From Flagellimonas aequoris (GTDB lineage Bacteria > Bacteroidota > Bacteroidia > Flavobacteriales > Flavobacteriaceae), in the NCBI RefSeq assembly GCF_003584165.1, contig NZ_QXFJ01000031.1, positions 1 to 64,000 of the forward strand: DNA of 64,000 nt. Reading direction: 5' to 3'. The position numbers and the translations under genes were made by a program. How positions within the stretch are numbered: position 1 is the stretch's first letter; each line of letters starts with the position of its first letter. Positions 1 through 8,046 of the stretch are shown piece after piece. Under the pieces are notes generated by a model. The model searched no databases. It saw only the letters and a program-made list of their open reading frames with translations, and was not told where the DNA came from.

Positions 1-179
1 ACCGCATTCCCAAGTCCCGGACGCAATTGCCTGATCAAATTGAATTCCTGTGTCATGTTTACCGCTGTGGAATGCTCTATATTGGAATCGATGACATATC
101 CTATTCCTCCGTTTACCTTTTTTTCATTGTAGACCAGAACACCATAGAAATCTTTTCCTATAGTTATCTTACCTATCAT
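1..179 (-). CDS. Relaxase/mobilization nuclease, N-terminal part (runs off the window)
   Basis: The minus strand is open from an ATG at 177-179 to the window edge, 59 codons without a stop. The product starts MIGKITIGKDFYGVLVYNEK and continues with a GGIGYVIDSN stretch, the usual beginning of Bacteroidota relaxases (MobA/MobB-like, MOBP class), which nick the origin of transfer and lead the strand into the recipient. The catalytic tyrosine and the His triad lie beyond the visible part or cannot be judged. The start overlaps the end of the MobC-like gene by 11 bases, a normal arrangement for a relaxase and its accessory protein. Only the first part is visible, so integrity is unknown. Confidence 0.8.
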   Translation of the reverse strand, partial: MIGKITIGKDFYGVLVYNEKKVNGGIGYVIDSNIEHSTAVNMTQEFNLIRQLRPGLGNA

Positions 180-516
180 TGTTCGAGATATTTGATTTGA
201 GCTGTTGCAACAACATTTTTACCTCCCCCAATTGTTTGGATATACTGAACGGGGCACGGATACCTGAGTTCGAGACCCTGGCAAGCTGGTTCAGGTTGTT
301 TCCCACCCTGCTCAGCTCGACAAAAAGTTTCCGGTCCATTGGATTTACCTTTTTGGTCGGCAGGGATTTTCCAGTACATTTTCTCCGGATATATTCGGCC
401 GTGGACAATCCGATTGTCTCCGCATTTTTGGTAATGATCAAGTATTCGCTTTGTGAAACCCTGAAGGCGATGACAATCGTCCTTTGTTTTGATATGTCCT
501 TTCTAGGTCTTGCCAT
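169..516 (-). CDS. MobC-like plasmid mobilization accessory protein
   Basis: A basic 115-residue protein. It begins with a lysine/arginine-rich segment, then a ribbon-helix-helix-like part (VIAFRVSQSEYLIITKNAE, followed by GLSTAEYIRRKC), and in the C-terminal half the typical MobC motif VELSRVGNNLNQLARVSNSG. Proteins of this family bind the origin of transfer and help the relaxase open it. The stop overlaps the relaxase start in a different frame, so the two are translationally coupled. The origin of transfer usually lies upstream of such a gene, here to the right of position 516. The gene marks an integrated mobilizable element or its remnant. Confidence 0.85.
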   Translation of the reverse strand: MARPRKDISKQRTIVIAFRVSQSEYLIITKNAETIGLSTAEYIRRKCTGKSLPTKKVNPMDRKLFVELSRVGNNLNQLARVSNSGIRAPFSISKQLGEVKMLLQQLKSNISNNDR

Positions 517-658
517 TTTCCATGAATTTGGTATTGTTCAAAAGGTCACTTGTAAACGAAGTGCGCAGTTTTTGTTTACAAAAACACAACTTGCTCCGTG
601 ACCTCCGATCAACTATATCACAAACCTATGGCCTATGGATTATTTGCAAGGGTTTTGA

Positions 659-678
659 CGTACATAGCTTTTTGTACG
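659..678. repeat. Inverted repeat upstream of the mobilization genes
   Basis: Arms CGTACA and TGTACG are separated by 8 bases. It lies 140 bases upstream of the MobC-like gene, where an origin of transfer would be expected. The same arm sequence recurs in the larger palindrome at 1292-1311. Function as oriT is an inference only. Confidence 0.4.
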
Positions 679-1276
679 GTAAATCAGAGGAGTGTTTTCG
701 GAAGGGAAGATCAGAAATCTAAAGAAAACGGACCAAGGGATTTCCATCGATAGGAAATGCTTATACAAGAACATCTAAAAGGTTTTGCCATATTGGTCCG
801 ATGTGCTGGTTTTAGTTTTGATCTACCAAATGGAGGAATAGATTGACCATGGGGCCATCATGTTTGTTTCGTCCGAGACGATCTTAATGCCCGTATGGAC
901 CAAAAATGGTGAGGGAGAAAAATACAAATGGGATGAAATGGTACATGAAAATTGCTCGTTGTCCAAAACCGTGGCTTGGCATACTGATACAAAAAGACTT
1001 GCCCCACGGAATTGTCAAAATCAGCCGATCAGAGAGCTCAAAAACCTTTAACGCACCATGGACCCTAAGATATGACCCATCTAAGAGCAGGGTGTTCCAT
1101 ATCATAGTGGGCAATGTTGACAGTAAAGTAATGGACAGACCAAACACCAGTGCCCTTGGTCCAGTTTGGATGATTGGTATACTCGATCATTTGGTGGATT
1201 TCGCAAAGGACCATGTTTATTTCCATTGTACAGAGGTATGTCCACATTAGTATATGGATAAATGAACATATATATG

Positions 1277-1342
1277 AATAAACAATTGTGTGATCGTACA
1301 TTTGTACGATCGTGCAAACCTATAGATATACAATTGTTTATT
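1277..1342. repeat. Nested inverted repeat
   Basis: The outer arms are 13 bases, perfect (AATAAACAATTGT at 1277-1289 and its complement at 1330-1342). Inside, at 1292-1311, sits a second perfect inverted repeat with 9-base arms (GATCGTACA, complement at 1303-1311) around a 2-base loop. The structure could be a recombination or transfer site, or a binding site for a dimeric protein. No gene lies within 700 bases on either side, so it is unlikely to be a plain terminator. Confidence 0.7.
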
Positions 1343-1671
1343 TATAATCAGTTGTACTATCCTAATGATGTTTTTGAATTGGACATGTGGACTTTCAATA
1401 TATCAATGGATAATTCAGAATTGGGGAACATGGGACGTTGCTACAGGGATAGCATTGTCTCTTTTGTCTGCAATGTGCGGAATAGTTACGACTATAGGTC
1501 AGTAGACATAGGGTGTCTGGCCACACCACCGTAATCCTAATTTCAAAAGGTGGGTGGAATGATCCTGGACAGTAGTACCTGCACCCACTTTTATGATACA
1601 CATCGAGATTATTCGATTTTAAGACAAGGGATACGGAGAAATATCACTCTTTTTTTCTTTCTCCCTATCCA

Positions 1672-1694
1672 CAAAAAAGCACCCGAAGGGTGCC
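1672..1694 (-). terminator. Rho-independent terminator, minus strand
   Basis: On the minus strand the sequence reads GCACCC-TTC-GGGTGC followed by TTTTTT. It is a compact, perfect hairpin with a T run. No intact minus-strand gene precedes it, which suggests that a gene has decayed between it and about 2000. Confidence 0.7.
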
Positions 1695-2050
1695 AGTGTT
1701 GATATTTTAAACCAAACACCATCTTTAGAAACTCGATCCTGAAACCGCAGAAACCAACTGGAAACGAATACTTTTAAAATATCTTTGGGGTCTGGAACAT
1801 GTCCAGATGCACGTGGATGTTCCTGTTCGGACTTTGATAAAATAGGGAACAAAAGTTTGGTTGTCGAAACCCCATAATGAAAACCGTCCATAACAATATT
1901 TGAAGGCTTGTTCACTGAGCAAAGCTTTTCAAGAACCATAGTGCGTACCCAAAGGCTGTTTTTTAACAAAGTAATCGAGCTTAAATTAACCCAACGTTTT
2001 ATTGAACTTTTTCCCTAAAATGCTAAAAACGGATATAGTGTACCACCTTC

Positions 2051-2164
2051 GCCGGATAAAATTGAGCACACAATAGATCAACATAAAGACTTGATTTTCA
2101 AATCACTAAAACCAAATATGGGATGGCTCACATTTTCCGTTTTCGGTGGTCTCAACCATCCGGC
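2051..2164. repeat. 114-bp dispersed repeat, copy 1
   Basis: It begins with GCCGGAT and ends with the complement ATCCGGC, 114 bases end to end. A second copy of the same length and orientation lies at 4337-4450; most bases match, including a 16-base run TTTTCAAATCACTAAA and the block TTTTCCGTTTTCGGTGGT. The size, the terminal inverted repeats and the lack of coding capacity fit a miniature element or a remnant of an insertion sequence end. Confidence 0.75.
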
Positions 2165-2401
2165 TCATCCATTCCCATGAACCAACGATAAAGCTGAAAT
2201 GACTGTCAGTTCAACCAGTTGCAATGATCTTGGCATATCAATATTGCAATAAATAGACAGGTGATCGATGAATTTGCCAAGTGGTACACTGCTTTTTTAT
2301 ACAGTGTTCAAAAATAACAATACTTAAACAATTCCTTAATGGCTCTTCTCCATTGCCTTTATAGATTTACCTAATTTTAAAAGCATAAATCCTCCAAACC
2401 A

Positions 2402-3511
2402 ATGAAAAAAAAGCATTCTATCCTGATTCTATCTGTGTTGTTGTTCTCTTTTGCCTCCTGTAGTAGCAGCGGTGACAATGAAAATGGAAGCGATGACGAC
2501 AATGGTGGTAGCGGCGGTCCCATAGTGGATGACTCAGGTATCTTGACCAATCTCCGTAGCACCAACCTTAATTCGGACGCATTCCCTTGGAACAGTGTAC
2601 CCGATAATGACAATGGGTGCGACTTGGTCAGTTTGACCGATGGTAAGCTAAAAAGATGGGATATCGGCAACCAAGGCCCAATACCGGTAAAGATCAATGG
2701 ACTCCCATTGGTTCCCGAATCACTTGACCTCATTGAGGAAAGATTGGGATTGACCCTTTTCGATCGGACCAGTATCGCCAACACAGCTGATGAAAACATT
2801 GAACGGGGTATAATTTTTGCCGCAGAAGAGGAAACCGATCCTTTTGGTTATTCTTTTGACAACAGTTATGGTTGTGGCGGTGTATCGTTCCAATTTGAAC
2901 AGGAGTATTTCTACGAGGATATTGAGCTTGAATATGATGAAGATGAAAATGTCATTGGATATGACTACCCTGTATTGGGACAGGCCTTTGACGGCGAAGG
3001 CAATGTTGTGGGCAGCGTTCTGGACGGCACACCTTACATTTTTAATGATGAAGATGTTGTTGTCGGCATTTTGTTGGAAGAAGATCGATTGATGTTAGAT
3101 GGGGACGGCAACGCCATTTGTACTTGGCTATACTCCGATCCCCTTTACAATGAGGATGGCCATGCCATTGGGGCAACTGTGTCAGGTGCCGAAAGTGGCT
3201 ACTTTATGATTCAAGGTGAAACCATCGAAACAGGCTATTATGATGCTGCAGGTCGCATCAATGGGCTCATTTTGGTTCGTTTGGATACCATGGAGTGCCA
3301 ATTCAGTGATGACGAGGACGAAATAGAAATGATCGTCAACAAACTGGGCTATGCCTTGGGCCTAGGCTCCAACTTTGATGGATATGGCGATTTTGGGATA
3401 ACTGGTGATTTTGAGATCAATGATAACTTTTGGAATGTGCTCAATACTCTCTATAGAAATCCCATAGGCAGCGATGAAAGCTCCCTTGAAATCCATGTGA
3501 TCAGATCATAA
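2402..3511 (+). CDS. Secreted lipoprotein with acidic glycine-rich repeats
   Basis: 369 residues. The first 20 form a lipoprotein signal peptide ending in the lipobox FASC, followed by a low-complexity Ser/Gly/Asp/Asn linker (about residues 21-50) of the type that tethers exported Bacteroidota lipoproteins. The middle (about 170-280) holds imperfect repeats of roughly 22 residues built around D/E-G-x-x-I/V-G turns, for example FDGEGNVVGSVLDG and YDAAGRINGLIL. The protein is strongly acidic, so calcium binding is possible but not shown. No enzymatic domain is recognised. It is bracketed, together with the next gene, by the two copies of the 114-bp repeat, so it may have arrived by transfer. 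It should sit in the outer membrane; its role is unknown. Confidence 0.85.
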   Translation: MKKKHSILILSVLLFSFASCSSSGDNENGSDDDNGGSGGPIVDDSGILTNLRSTNLNSDAFPWNSVPDNDNGCDLVSLTDGKLKRWDIGNQGPIPVKINGLPLVPESLDLIEERLGLTLFDRTSIANTADENIERGIIFAAEEETDPFGYSFDNSYGCGGVSFQFEQEYFYEDIELEYDEDENVIGYDYPVLGQAFDGEGNVVGSVLDGTPYIFNDEDVVVGILLEEDRLMLDGDGNAICTWLYSDPLYNEDGHAIGATVSGAESGYFMIQGETIETGYYDAAGRINGLILVRLDTMECQFSDDEDEIEMIVNKLGYALGLGSNFDGYGDFGITGDFEINDNFWNVLNTLYRNPIGSDESSLEIHVIRS

Positions 3512-3528
3512 GTTTGGAAATAGGATGG

Positions 3529-3564
3529 AATCCCAACAGGGTCATTTGCCGCCCTGTGGGGATT
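3529..3564. terminator. Hairpin between convergent genes
   Basis: AATCCC-A-ACAGGG pairs with CCCTGT-G-GGGATT around a 10-base loop, with one A/G mismatch. It covers the gap between the lipoprotein gene and the last codons of the glutaredoxin-like gene. There is no clean T run on either side, so termination is plausible but not certain. Confidence 0.4.
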
Positions 3565-4150
3565 GTTTCAATGTCTTGACAAACTGTTTCAGGTTCTCAT
3601 GGGAATGGCTCAATCGACCGTTCACCATGATCACGGGAGTCCCCACCTGGTTACCAATGGTCCCTTGTTCCCTGAGCTTGTCCCACATATAGGCGCCATA
3701 TTCAGGATGTTGGGTAAAATTGAGCAGGGTAAAGTCCACCTTGTTCTGCATTAGATAATCCGTCGCATAGGCACATCGCGTACAGCCATCCCTGCTAAAG
3801 ACCACTATGCCCTGTTCAAACTTTTTGAAATCCTCGGGGTCATAGAGCTTGGCGGGCATAAGGACCTGGTTGTAACCGTATGCATAGCTTATGGGACCTC
3901 CATTCTTTTTCAGCTCGGCAACCAATAGGGTCTTTTGTGGCTCCACGAGCTTTACAATGGGCTGGCCATCGTGTTCCAGTCCCCTGACATCGCTGAGTTC
4001 AAAGGTGATCTCCACAGGTTCGTCCAAGGTATTCCTTGCCTTGAACACCACATGGTCCGCGGTCTCCTCTTCAAGAATCTCAACGGCGACCTGTGAGAAG
4101 GACAAAAGACCGGACATCAGAAAAACAAAGTGGACAAAAAAGATTTTCAT
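3542..4150 (-). CDS. Secreted glutaredoxin/thioredoxin-fold protein
   Basis: I place the start at the internal ATG at 4148-4150, which gives 202 residues beginning MKIFFVHFVFLMSGLLSFSQ, a clean signal peptide; a longer reading adds 17 residues before it without any benefit. The N-terminal half looks like a small beta domain. The C-terminal half starts at GIVVFSRDGCTRCAYATDYL, a glutaredoxin-type segment with the redox pair C-T-R-C, followed by the cis-proline region VGTPVIMVNG. It probably reduces or shuffles disulfides in the periplasm. The partner is unknown; the neighbours are an exported lipoprotein and repeat DNA. A 16-base motif upstream (4200-4215) recurs upstream of the sulfide:quinone reductase gene. 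Confidence 0.8.
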   Translation of the reverse strand: MKIFFVHFVFLMSGLLSFSQVAVEILEEETADHVVFKARNTLDEPVEITFELSDVRGLEHDGQPIVKLVEPQKTLLVAELKKNGGPISYAYGYNQVLMPAKLYDPEDFKKFEQGIVVFSRDGCTRCAYATDYLMQNKVDFTLLNFTQHPEYGAYMWDKLREQGTIGNQVGTPVIMVNGRLSHSHENLKQFVKTLKQSPQGGK

Positions 4151-4336
4151 ATTGGTTTGGTTTGAGTAAGGTTGACACAATTTGGTTGCTTGATAAAGCA
4201 CTATGGTAAAGTACTAAAAAATCAATTCCGCCCACAGTTACCAAACTGTAAACTTCCTTCCATCATAAAAATAGGGCGCCCCGTCACCTACATAGCCTCC
4301 TTTATTGTATGAGCCGGTGAAAGTGAACCACCCACG

Positions 4337-4450
4337 CCGGATAAAATTGAGCATCCAATAGACTAAAACAAAGACTTAATTTTCAAATCACTAAAACCAA
4401 ACATGAGGTGACTCATATTTTCCGTTTTCGGTGGTGTCAACCATCCGGCT
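4337..4450. repeat. 114-bp dispersed repeat, copy 2
   Basis: Same length, orientation and terminal GCCGGAT/ATCCGGC inverted repeats as the copy at 2051-2164. The pair flanks the lipoprotein and glutaredoxin-like genes as direct repeats about 2.3 kb apart. Confidence 0.75.
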
Positions 4451-4540
4451 CATCCAGTCATAATGAATACAATCACCTCTATGGTCCTTTCTTCGCTAAC
4501 TGGGTCTTCCCGCAACTGACTCACCAAATTATTGGAGCAA

Positions 4541-4888
4541 TCAAAAAACTATTACTCTGTTCTTATCAAAATTGTGAATTCTAGTAAAGGATGTTTGATT
4601 ATTACCATTTCTTTGCGATGTCACTTTTACAATAACAAAATGAGTTCCTTCGAATTTAAATGTATGTTTTATTTGAGTTGATAAAATGCCAGAAACATCT
4701 TTCTTGAAAGTTGCCCGAACCGTCAAAATCAAATGACACTTCAATTATTTCTCCCATATTTTTAGGTAAATCAATGGTCAAATCAAAATTACAGCTTCTT
4801 CTACTGAAACGGTTGTTGATTTTGATGTATTTACAAATAATTTAGGTATGGGCTGTATTCCTTTTCTTTCGGTCGAACATAAAACAAA
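4541..4888 (-). pseudogene. Frameshifted remnant of the C-terminal PKD-like part of a secreted hydrolase
   Basis: Three minus-strand frames join into one recognisable protein tail. The first frame reads TERKGIQPIPKLFVN and goes on to SVEEAV before a stop; the second continues DLTIDLPKNMGEIIEVSFDF and DGSGNF; the third continues HTFKFEGTHFVIVKVTSQRN and ends in a RVIVF strand. Together they make a PKD-like immunoglobulin-fold domain (pattern W/F-D-F-D-G-S-G, then HTF...GTHFVIVKV) of the kind found at the end of secreted alpha/beta hydrolases. At least two frame changes and the loss of everything upstream make it a dead fragment. The exact parent family is my inference from memory of such tails. 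Confidence 0.65.
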
Positions 4889-4972
4889 TCAAAAAATACA
4901 TTCCATACTATTCTAATCATAATTTGACATCCTTCAAGAAGGGATTGGTCATTATCAACTATATTGCTAATA

Positions 4973-7900
4973 CTAAAAATCAAGGAATTTTAAGACCGCC
5001 GCTTTTTTCTTGATCACGCTACTGTCGGCCTTTTTCTGTAAGCGTGCTTTATCAGTAAAATAAAATTTGTATTTGGCTTTGGACAGATTGATGTTGTAAT
5101 CATCAAAGTCATTTCCAGTGACATCGACGCCAGTTTTAAATGGAATGGGCGATTTGAGGACGGAAATATGATAGTCATAACTCATATCCATTTTCTGAAT
5201 GCCTCCTACAGCCAGTTCATAGCGGTCTATGGCCAAAAAGGACGGCAATAGTTCCAATTTACTGTCGCTGATAATCATTTCAACATTTAAAGATTCTATG
5301 GGGTTTTTTTCTTTTGACTTGAACATGAATGTTTTGGCAAGCTCGCGAAATGTTTCACTATCAAATACCATGATGTCACTTGCTTGTATGGCGGCAATTC
5401 CCTTGATCGATGGCGTTTTTAGTTCCATCCGTTCATCCAGTTTTGCTATACCCTTAATTCTGAAATCTACCAGACCTTCAAAAGATTTTGTCATAGGGAA
5501 CAGTGAATCCAACACGGGAAGCATTTCAGACAAACGGGACATTTCCACCTTGTCAAGGTTTAATTCAAAATGCACATCGGCCTCTTTTTCAGTAAGATAA
5601 ATGTACGTCAGATTGGTGGACAATTCAGCTGCCAAGGTTTTCATCTTCGTGTTGGAAAGTTGCACTTTACCATCTTTTATAATAAAATTGCCCTGAATAT
5701 CATCCATCCCCATTGTCCCAAATTTGAGTTTTCGGATATTACTGTCAAATTCAAAATCAATATTCTTTGGGATTTCCACCACTCTTTTTTCTTCCGTGGT
5801 CGTGGGCGGTGGTTGATTTAAAATATCCTCGGGCGTGGCCACGTCTTCCTCCTTTTTGCCTTTCTCCATTTTTTCGGATACATTATTGAAGGTTGCCATC
5901 AGTTCATTGGCGTCAATCAATCCTGATTTTAAACTGAGTCGTGCCGTGACCTTTTCATCTTTGAATTCTTCGGATAACAGTCCTCCCACATTGTCGATGG
6001 AACCCGTAAGCACCACATCCGATTTGCCAAAGGTTATTTTTGTATTTCTAAGCTCCAGTAATTTTTCCTTAAGGGTAAGCGTCGCATTTTCCATTCGCAA
6101 AGGCATTCCAATGGTAGGTGAGTATCCCACCATTTTATCGAAGTGCACACCTCCCCTGGGTGTCCATTTTTTTTGACTGTCGCGCTGTAATTTTATTTTA
6201 TATTTTCCGCCTTTGATACCAGCAAAGCGTCTATGGAAATAAATACCCAAACTATCCAACTTAAAATCGGATGTTAAGGATGCTTTGGCCCTGTCCGTCC
6301 TATTGCTCTTGAGAATTACCGATATATCACCTCCCTTTAAAGATGCTTTCTTGTCGGCTCCACTTTGAAAGACAATGGTTCCCGTTTTTAGGTCTGCGGT
6401 GAGTTCTGAATTTTCTGGCAACGTTCTGTCAAGCCTAAAACCCATGGTCAAACTATCTGCACTTAGATATCGGTCTGCGGTACGTTCCAAGAACAACTGC
6501 TCGATGTTGACCAGTCCGGTCAATAATTCACGTTTTTCGAACGCACTGTCAAAATCAAGTTCTTTTATTTTGAGTGACAATGTTTCTTTTGGAACGGCAA
6601 TATTGATATCGTTGACGATTGCCCTTCCTTTCAATTGCAATGAACTGATGTCCTGTTGCTTTATCCCATTGACGTTAAAAGATGTTTCAATATCCACATC
6701 CACAACGCCTTGGGCCGTCATTTCCGGATTAAATGGAATCACTTCATTGAGTTTTGTGATGTCCACATTACCTTTTAAGGCCGTTTTAAGAACGGGATCC
6801 AACATGAGGTTTTCCACATTTAAATTTCCATCCAAAGCAATTCCAAATCCCTTCAAATCGAGATTTGAAATGGTAAAATGGGAACTTGTTTTATCCTTAA
6901 AATCGAGTCTCGCTTTCAAATCCGTTTCAATGTGGTTGATGGAACCTGGATAATCCACATACTGAAATTTCCCGTTGCGAATGCTGGCGCTGACTTCTGT
7001 AAGTGGGTAGTCTTCTTTGCCATAAAATCCTTTGACCATGGCCACAAAATCCACTTCGCCCTTGACGTCTATTTTTTCTTTTTGGACAATCTTTTCAGGA
7101 ACCAGGTCCAATAGCGATTTTAAATCGGGTACTTTTAGCCTAAGATCCAAATCCGTGGCCAATTTGTTGGTAATGGTGTCCCGCTGTAAAAAGCCATTGA
7201 CCAACAAATCCACTCCATTGATGACAATGCCGCCTTTGGTAAAAATGAGCTTGTGCTCCTTTCGTAAGAGCTCAATTTCTGTGTTGATTCCTGCCCTGGT
7301 GTTATCCAACAGCACAAACCCTTCCTTTTCAAATTTTATTTTATGGATGTCCGCATCCAATTGGCAGGCGATTCTCTCTTGGTCATAACTCATTTTAAAG
7401 GCAGTGGAAAGATTATCTATACTGAACACATCATTGGTGGTCTCATTGACATAATCAATTTTTATTTTATCCAGATAGAGCCCTTTAATGTGGAGTTCGT
7501 TTATTTTGAATTCCGATTCACCGCCTTCTTCAGTGTCTTCCCCCTTTGATAAAATGTCCCAATTCAGCTTGCCATTTTGGTCAATGTGCACATTTACGGA
7601 TGCTTCCTCCAATGAGACCCTTTTGATATCGATGATTTCCTTTGCCAGCAATTTTCTTAAATTGAATTCCGCATGGCAAGAACCAAACAGCAATAAGGTG
7701 TCCCCGGCAGATGTGAGTTTGCCTTCTTTTATGGCCACCCCAAAATTTGGAAAGGATGAGAAAAAGGTGAGTTCGGTGCTTTGGCTATAAAACTCCCCAT
7801 CTATATTCCGATTGATGATATTGACCAGTTCGGGCGTTAGCTTTTCAGGTGTGAACACAAAATTGATAAGTAATGAAATGGCCAAAACAAGGACCAACAG

Positions 7901-7984
7901 CAGACCAAAAACAACGATCAATGTTGTTTTGAGCCATTTTTTCCAAGGTTTGGTTCTTTTTGTAGGTTCAGTTTCTTTGGTCAT
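4973..7984 (-). CDS. AsmA family protein (large inner-membrane/periplasmic protein)
   Basis: 1003 residues. A basic N-terminus is followed by one membrane helix (about residues 17-40, TTLIVVFGLLLVLVLAISLL), then an AsmA N-terminal domain with the motif of repeated beta strands, and a long beta-rich region ending near residue 960 with a typical AsmA-like C-terminal domain. AsmA proteins resemble lipid-transfer bridges (TamB/YhdP group) and affect outer-membrane lipid balance. It is the last gene of a minus-strand run headed by an efflux system and directly follows cardiolipin synthase, which fits a role in envelope lipid handling. A Pro/Thr linker (around residue 735) splits two halves. Confident in the family, not in the exact substrate. 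Confidence 0.85.
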   Translation of the reverse strand: MTKETEPTKRTKPWKKWLKTTLIVVFGLLLVLVLAISLLINFVFTPEKLTPELVNIINRNIDGEFYSQSTELTFFSSFPNFGVAIKEGKLTSAGDTLLLFGSCHAEFNLRKLLAKEIIDIKRVSLEEASVNVHIDQNGKLNWDILSKGEDTEEGGESEFKINELHIKGLYLDKIKIDYVNETTNDVFSIDNLSTAFKMSYDQERIACQLDADIHKIKFEKEGFVLLDNTRAGINTEIELLRKEHKLIFTKGGIVINGVDLLVNGFLQRDTITNKLATDLDLRLKVPDLKSLLDLVPEKIVQKEKIDVKGEVDFVAMVKGFYGKEDYPLTEVSASIRNGKFQYVDYPGSINHIETDLKARLDFKDKTSSHFTISNLDLKGFGIALDGNLNVENLMLDPVLKTALKGNVDITKLNEVIPFNPEMTAQGVVDVDIETSFNVNGIKQQDISSLQLKGRAIVNDINIAVPKETLSLKIKELDFDSAFEKRELLTGLVNIEQLFLERTADRYLSADSLTMGFRLDRTLPENSELTADLKTGTIVFQSGADKKASLKGGDISVILKSNRTDRAKASLTSDFKLDSLGIYFHRRFAGIKGGKYKIKLQRDSQKKWTPRGGVHFDKMVGYSPTIGMPLRMENATLTLKEKLLELRNTKITFGKSDVVLTGSIDNVGGLLSEEFKDEKVTARLSLKSGLIDANELMATFNNVSEKMEKGKKEEDVATPEDILNQPPPTTTEEKRVVEIPKNIDFEFDSNIRKLKFGTMGMDDIQGNFIIKDGKVQLSNTKMKTLAAELSTNLTYIYLTEKEADVHFELNLDKVEMSRLSEMLPVLDSLFPMTKSFEGLVDFRIKGIAKLDERMELKTPSIKGIAAIQASDIMVFDSETFRELAKTFMFKSKEKNPIESLNVEMIISDSKLELLPSFLAIDRYELAVGGIQKMDMSYDYHISVLKSPIPFKTGVDVTGNDFDDYNINLSKAKYKFYFTDKARLQKKADSSVIKKKAAVLKFLDF

Positions 7985-8046
7985 ATTGAATACTTATTTG
8001 GGGGTTCAAAAATAGCTATGGGAATCTATTGCCCCATACTTTATAG

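Larger units (their letters stand above)
517..2401. other. 1.9-kb stretch with no convincing gene
   Basis: Several open frames of 60-116 codons exist on both strands, but none gives a protein that I recognise, none has a convincing start context, and they overlap one another in different frames. What the stretch does hold is a short inverted repeat near the mobilization genes (659-678), a nested palindrome (1277-1342), a minus-strand terminator (about 1672-1694) and one copy of a 114-bp repeat (2051-2164). The terminator suggests that a minus-strand gene once ended near 1700; the 116-codon frame at 1619-1969 runs through it and looks like decayed or chance coding. The picture is the edge of an accessory element. 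Confidence 0.6.

Noticed and set aside
906..1250. 114-codon open frame on the plus strand
   Set aside because: Composition is not protein-like in any family that I know and it overlaps open frames on the other strand; no start context.
1619..1969. 116-codon open frame on the minus strand
   Set aside because: It runs through a clear terminator hairpin at 1672-1694 and has no recognisable domain, so it is most likely decay or chance.
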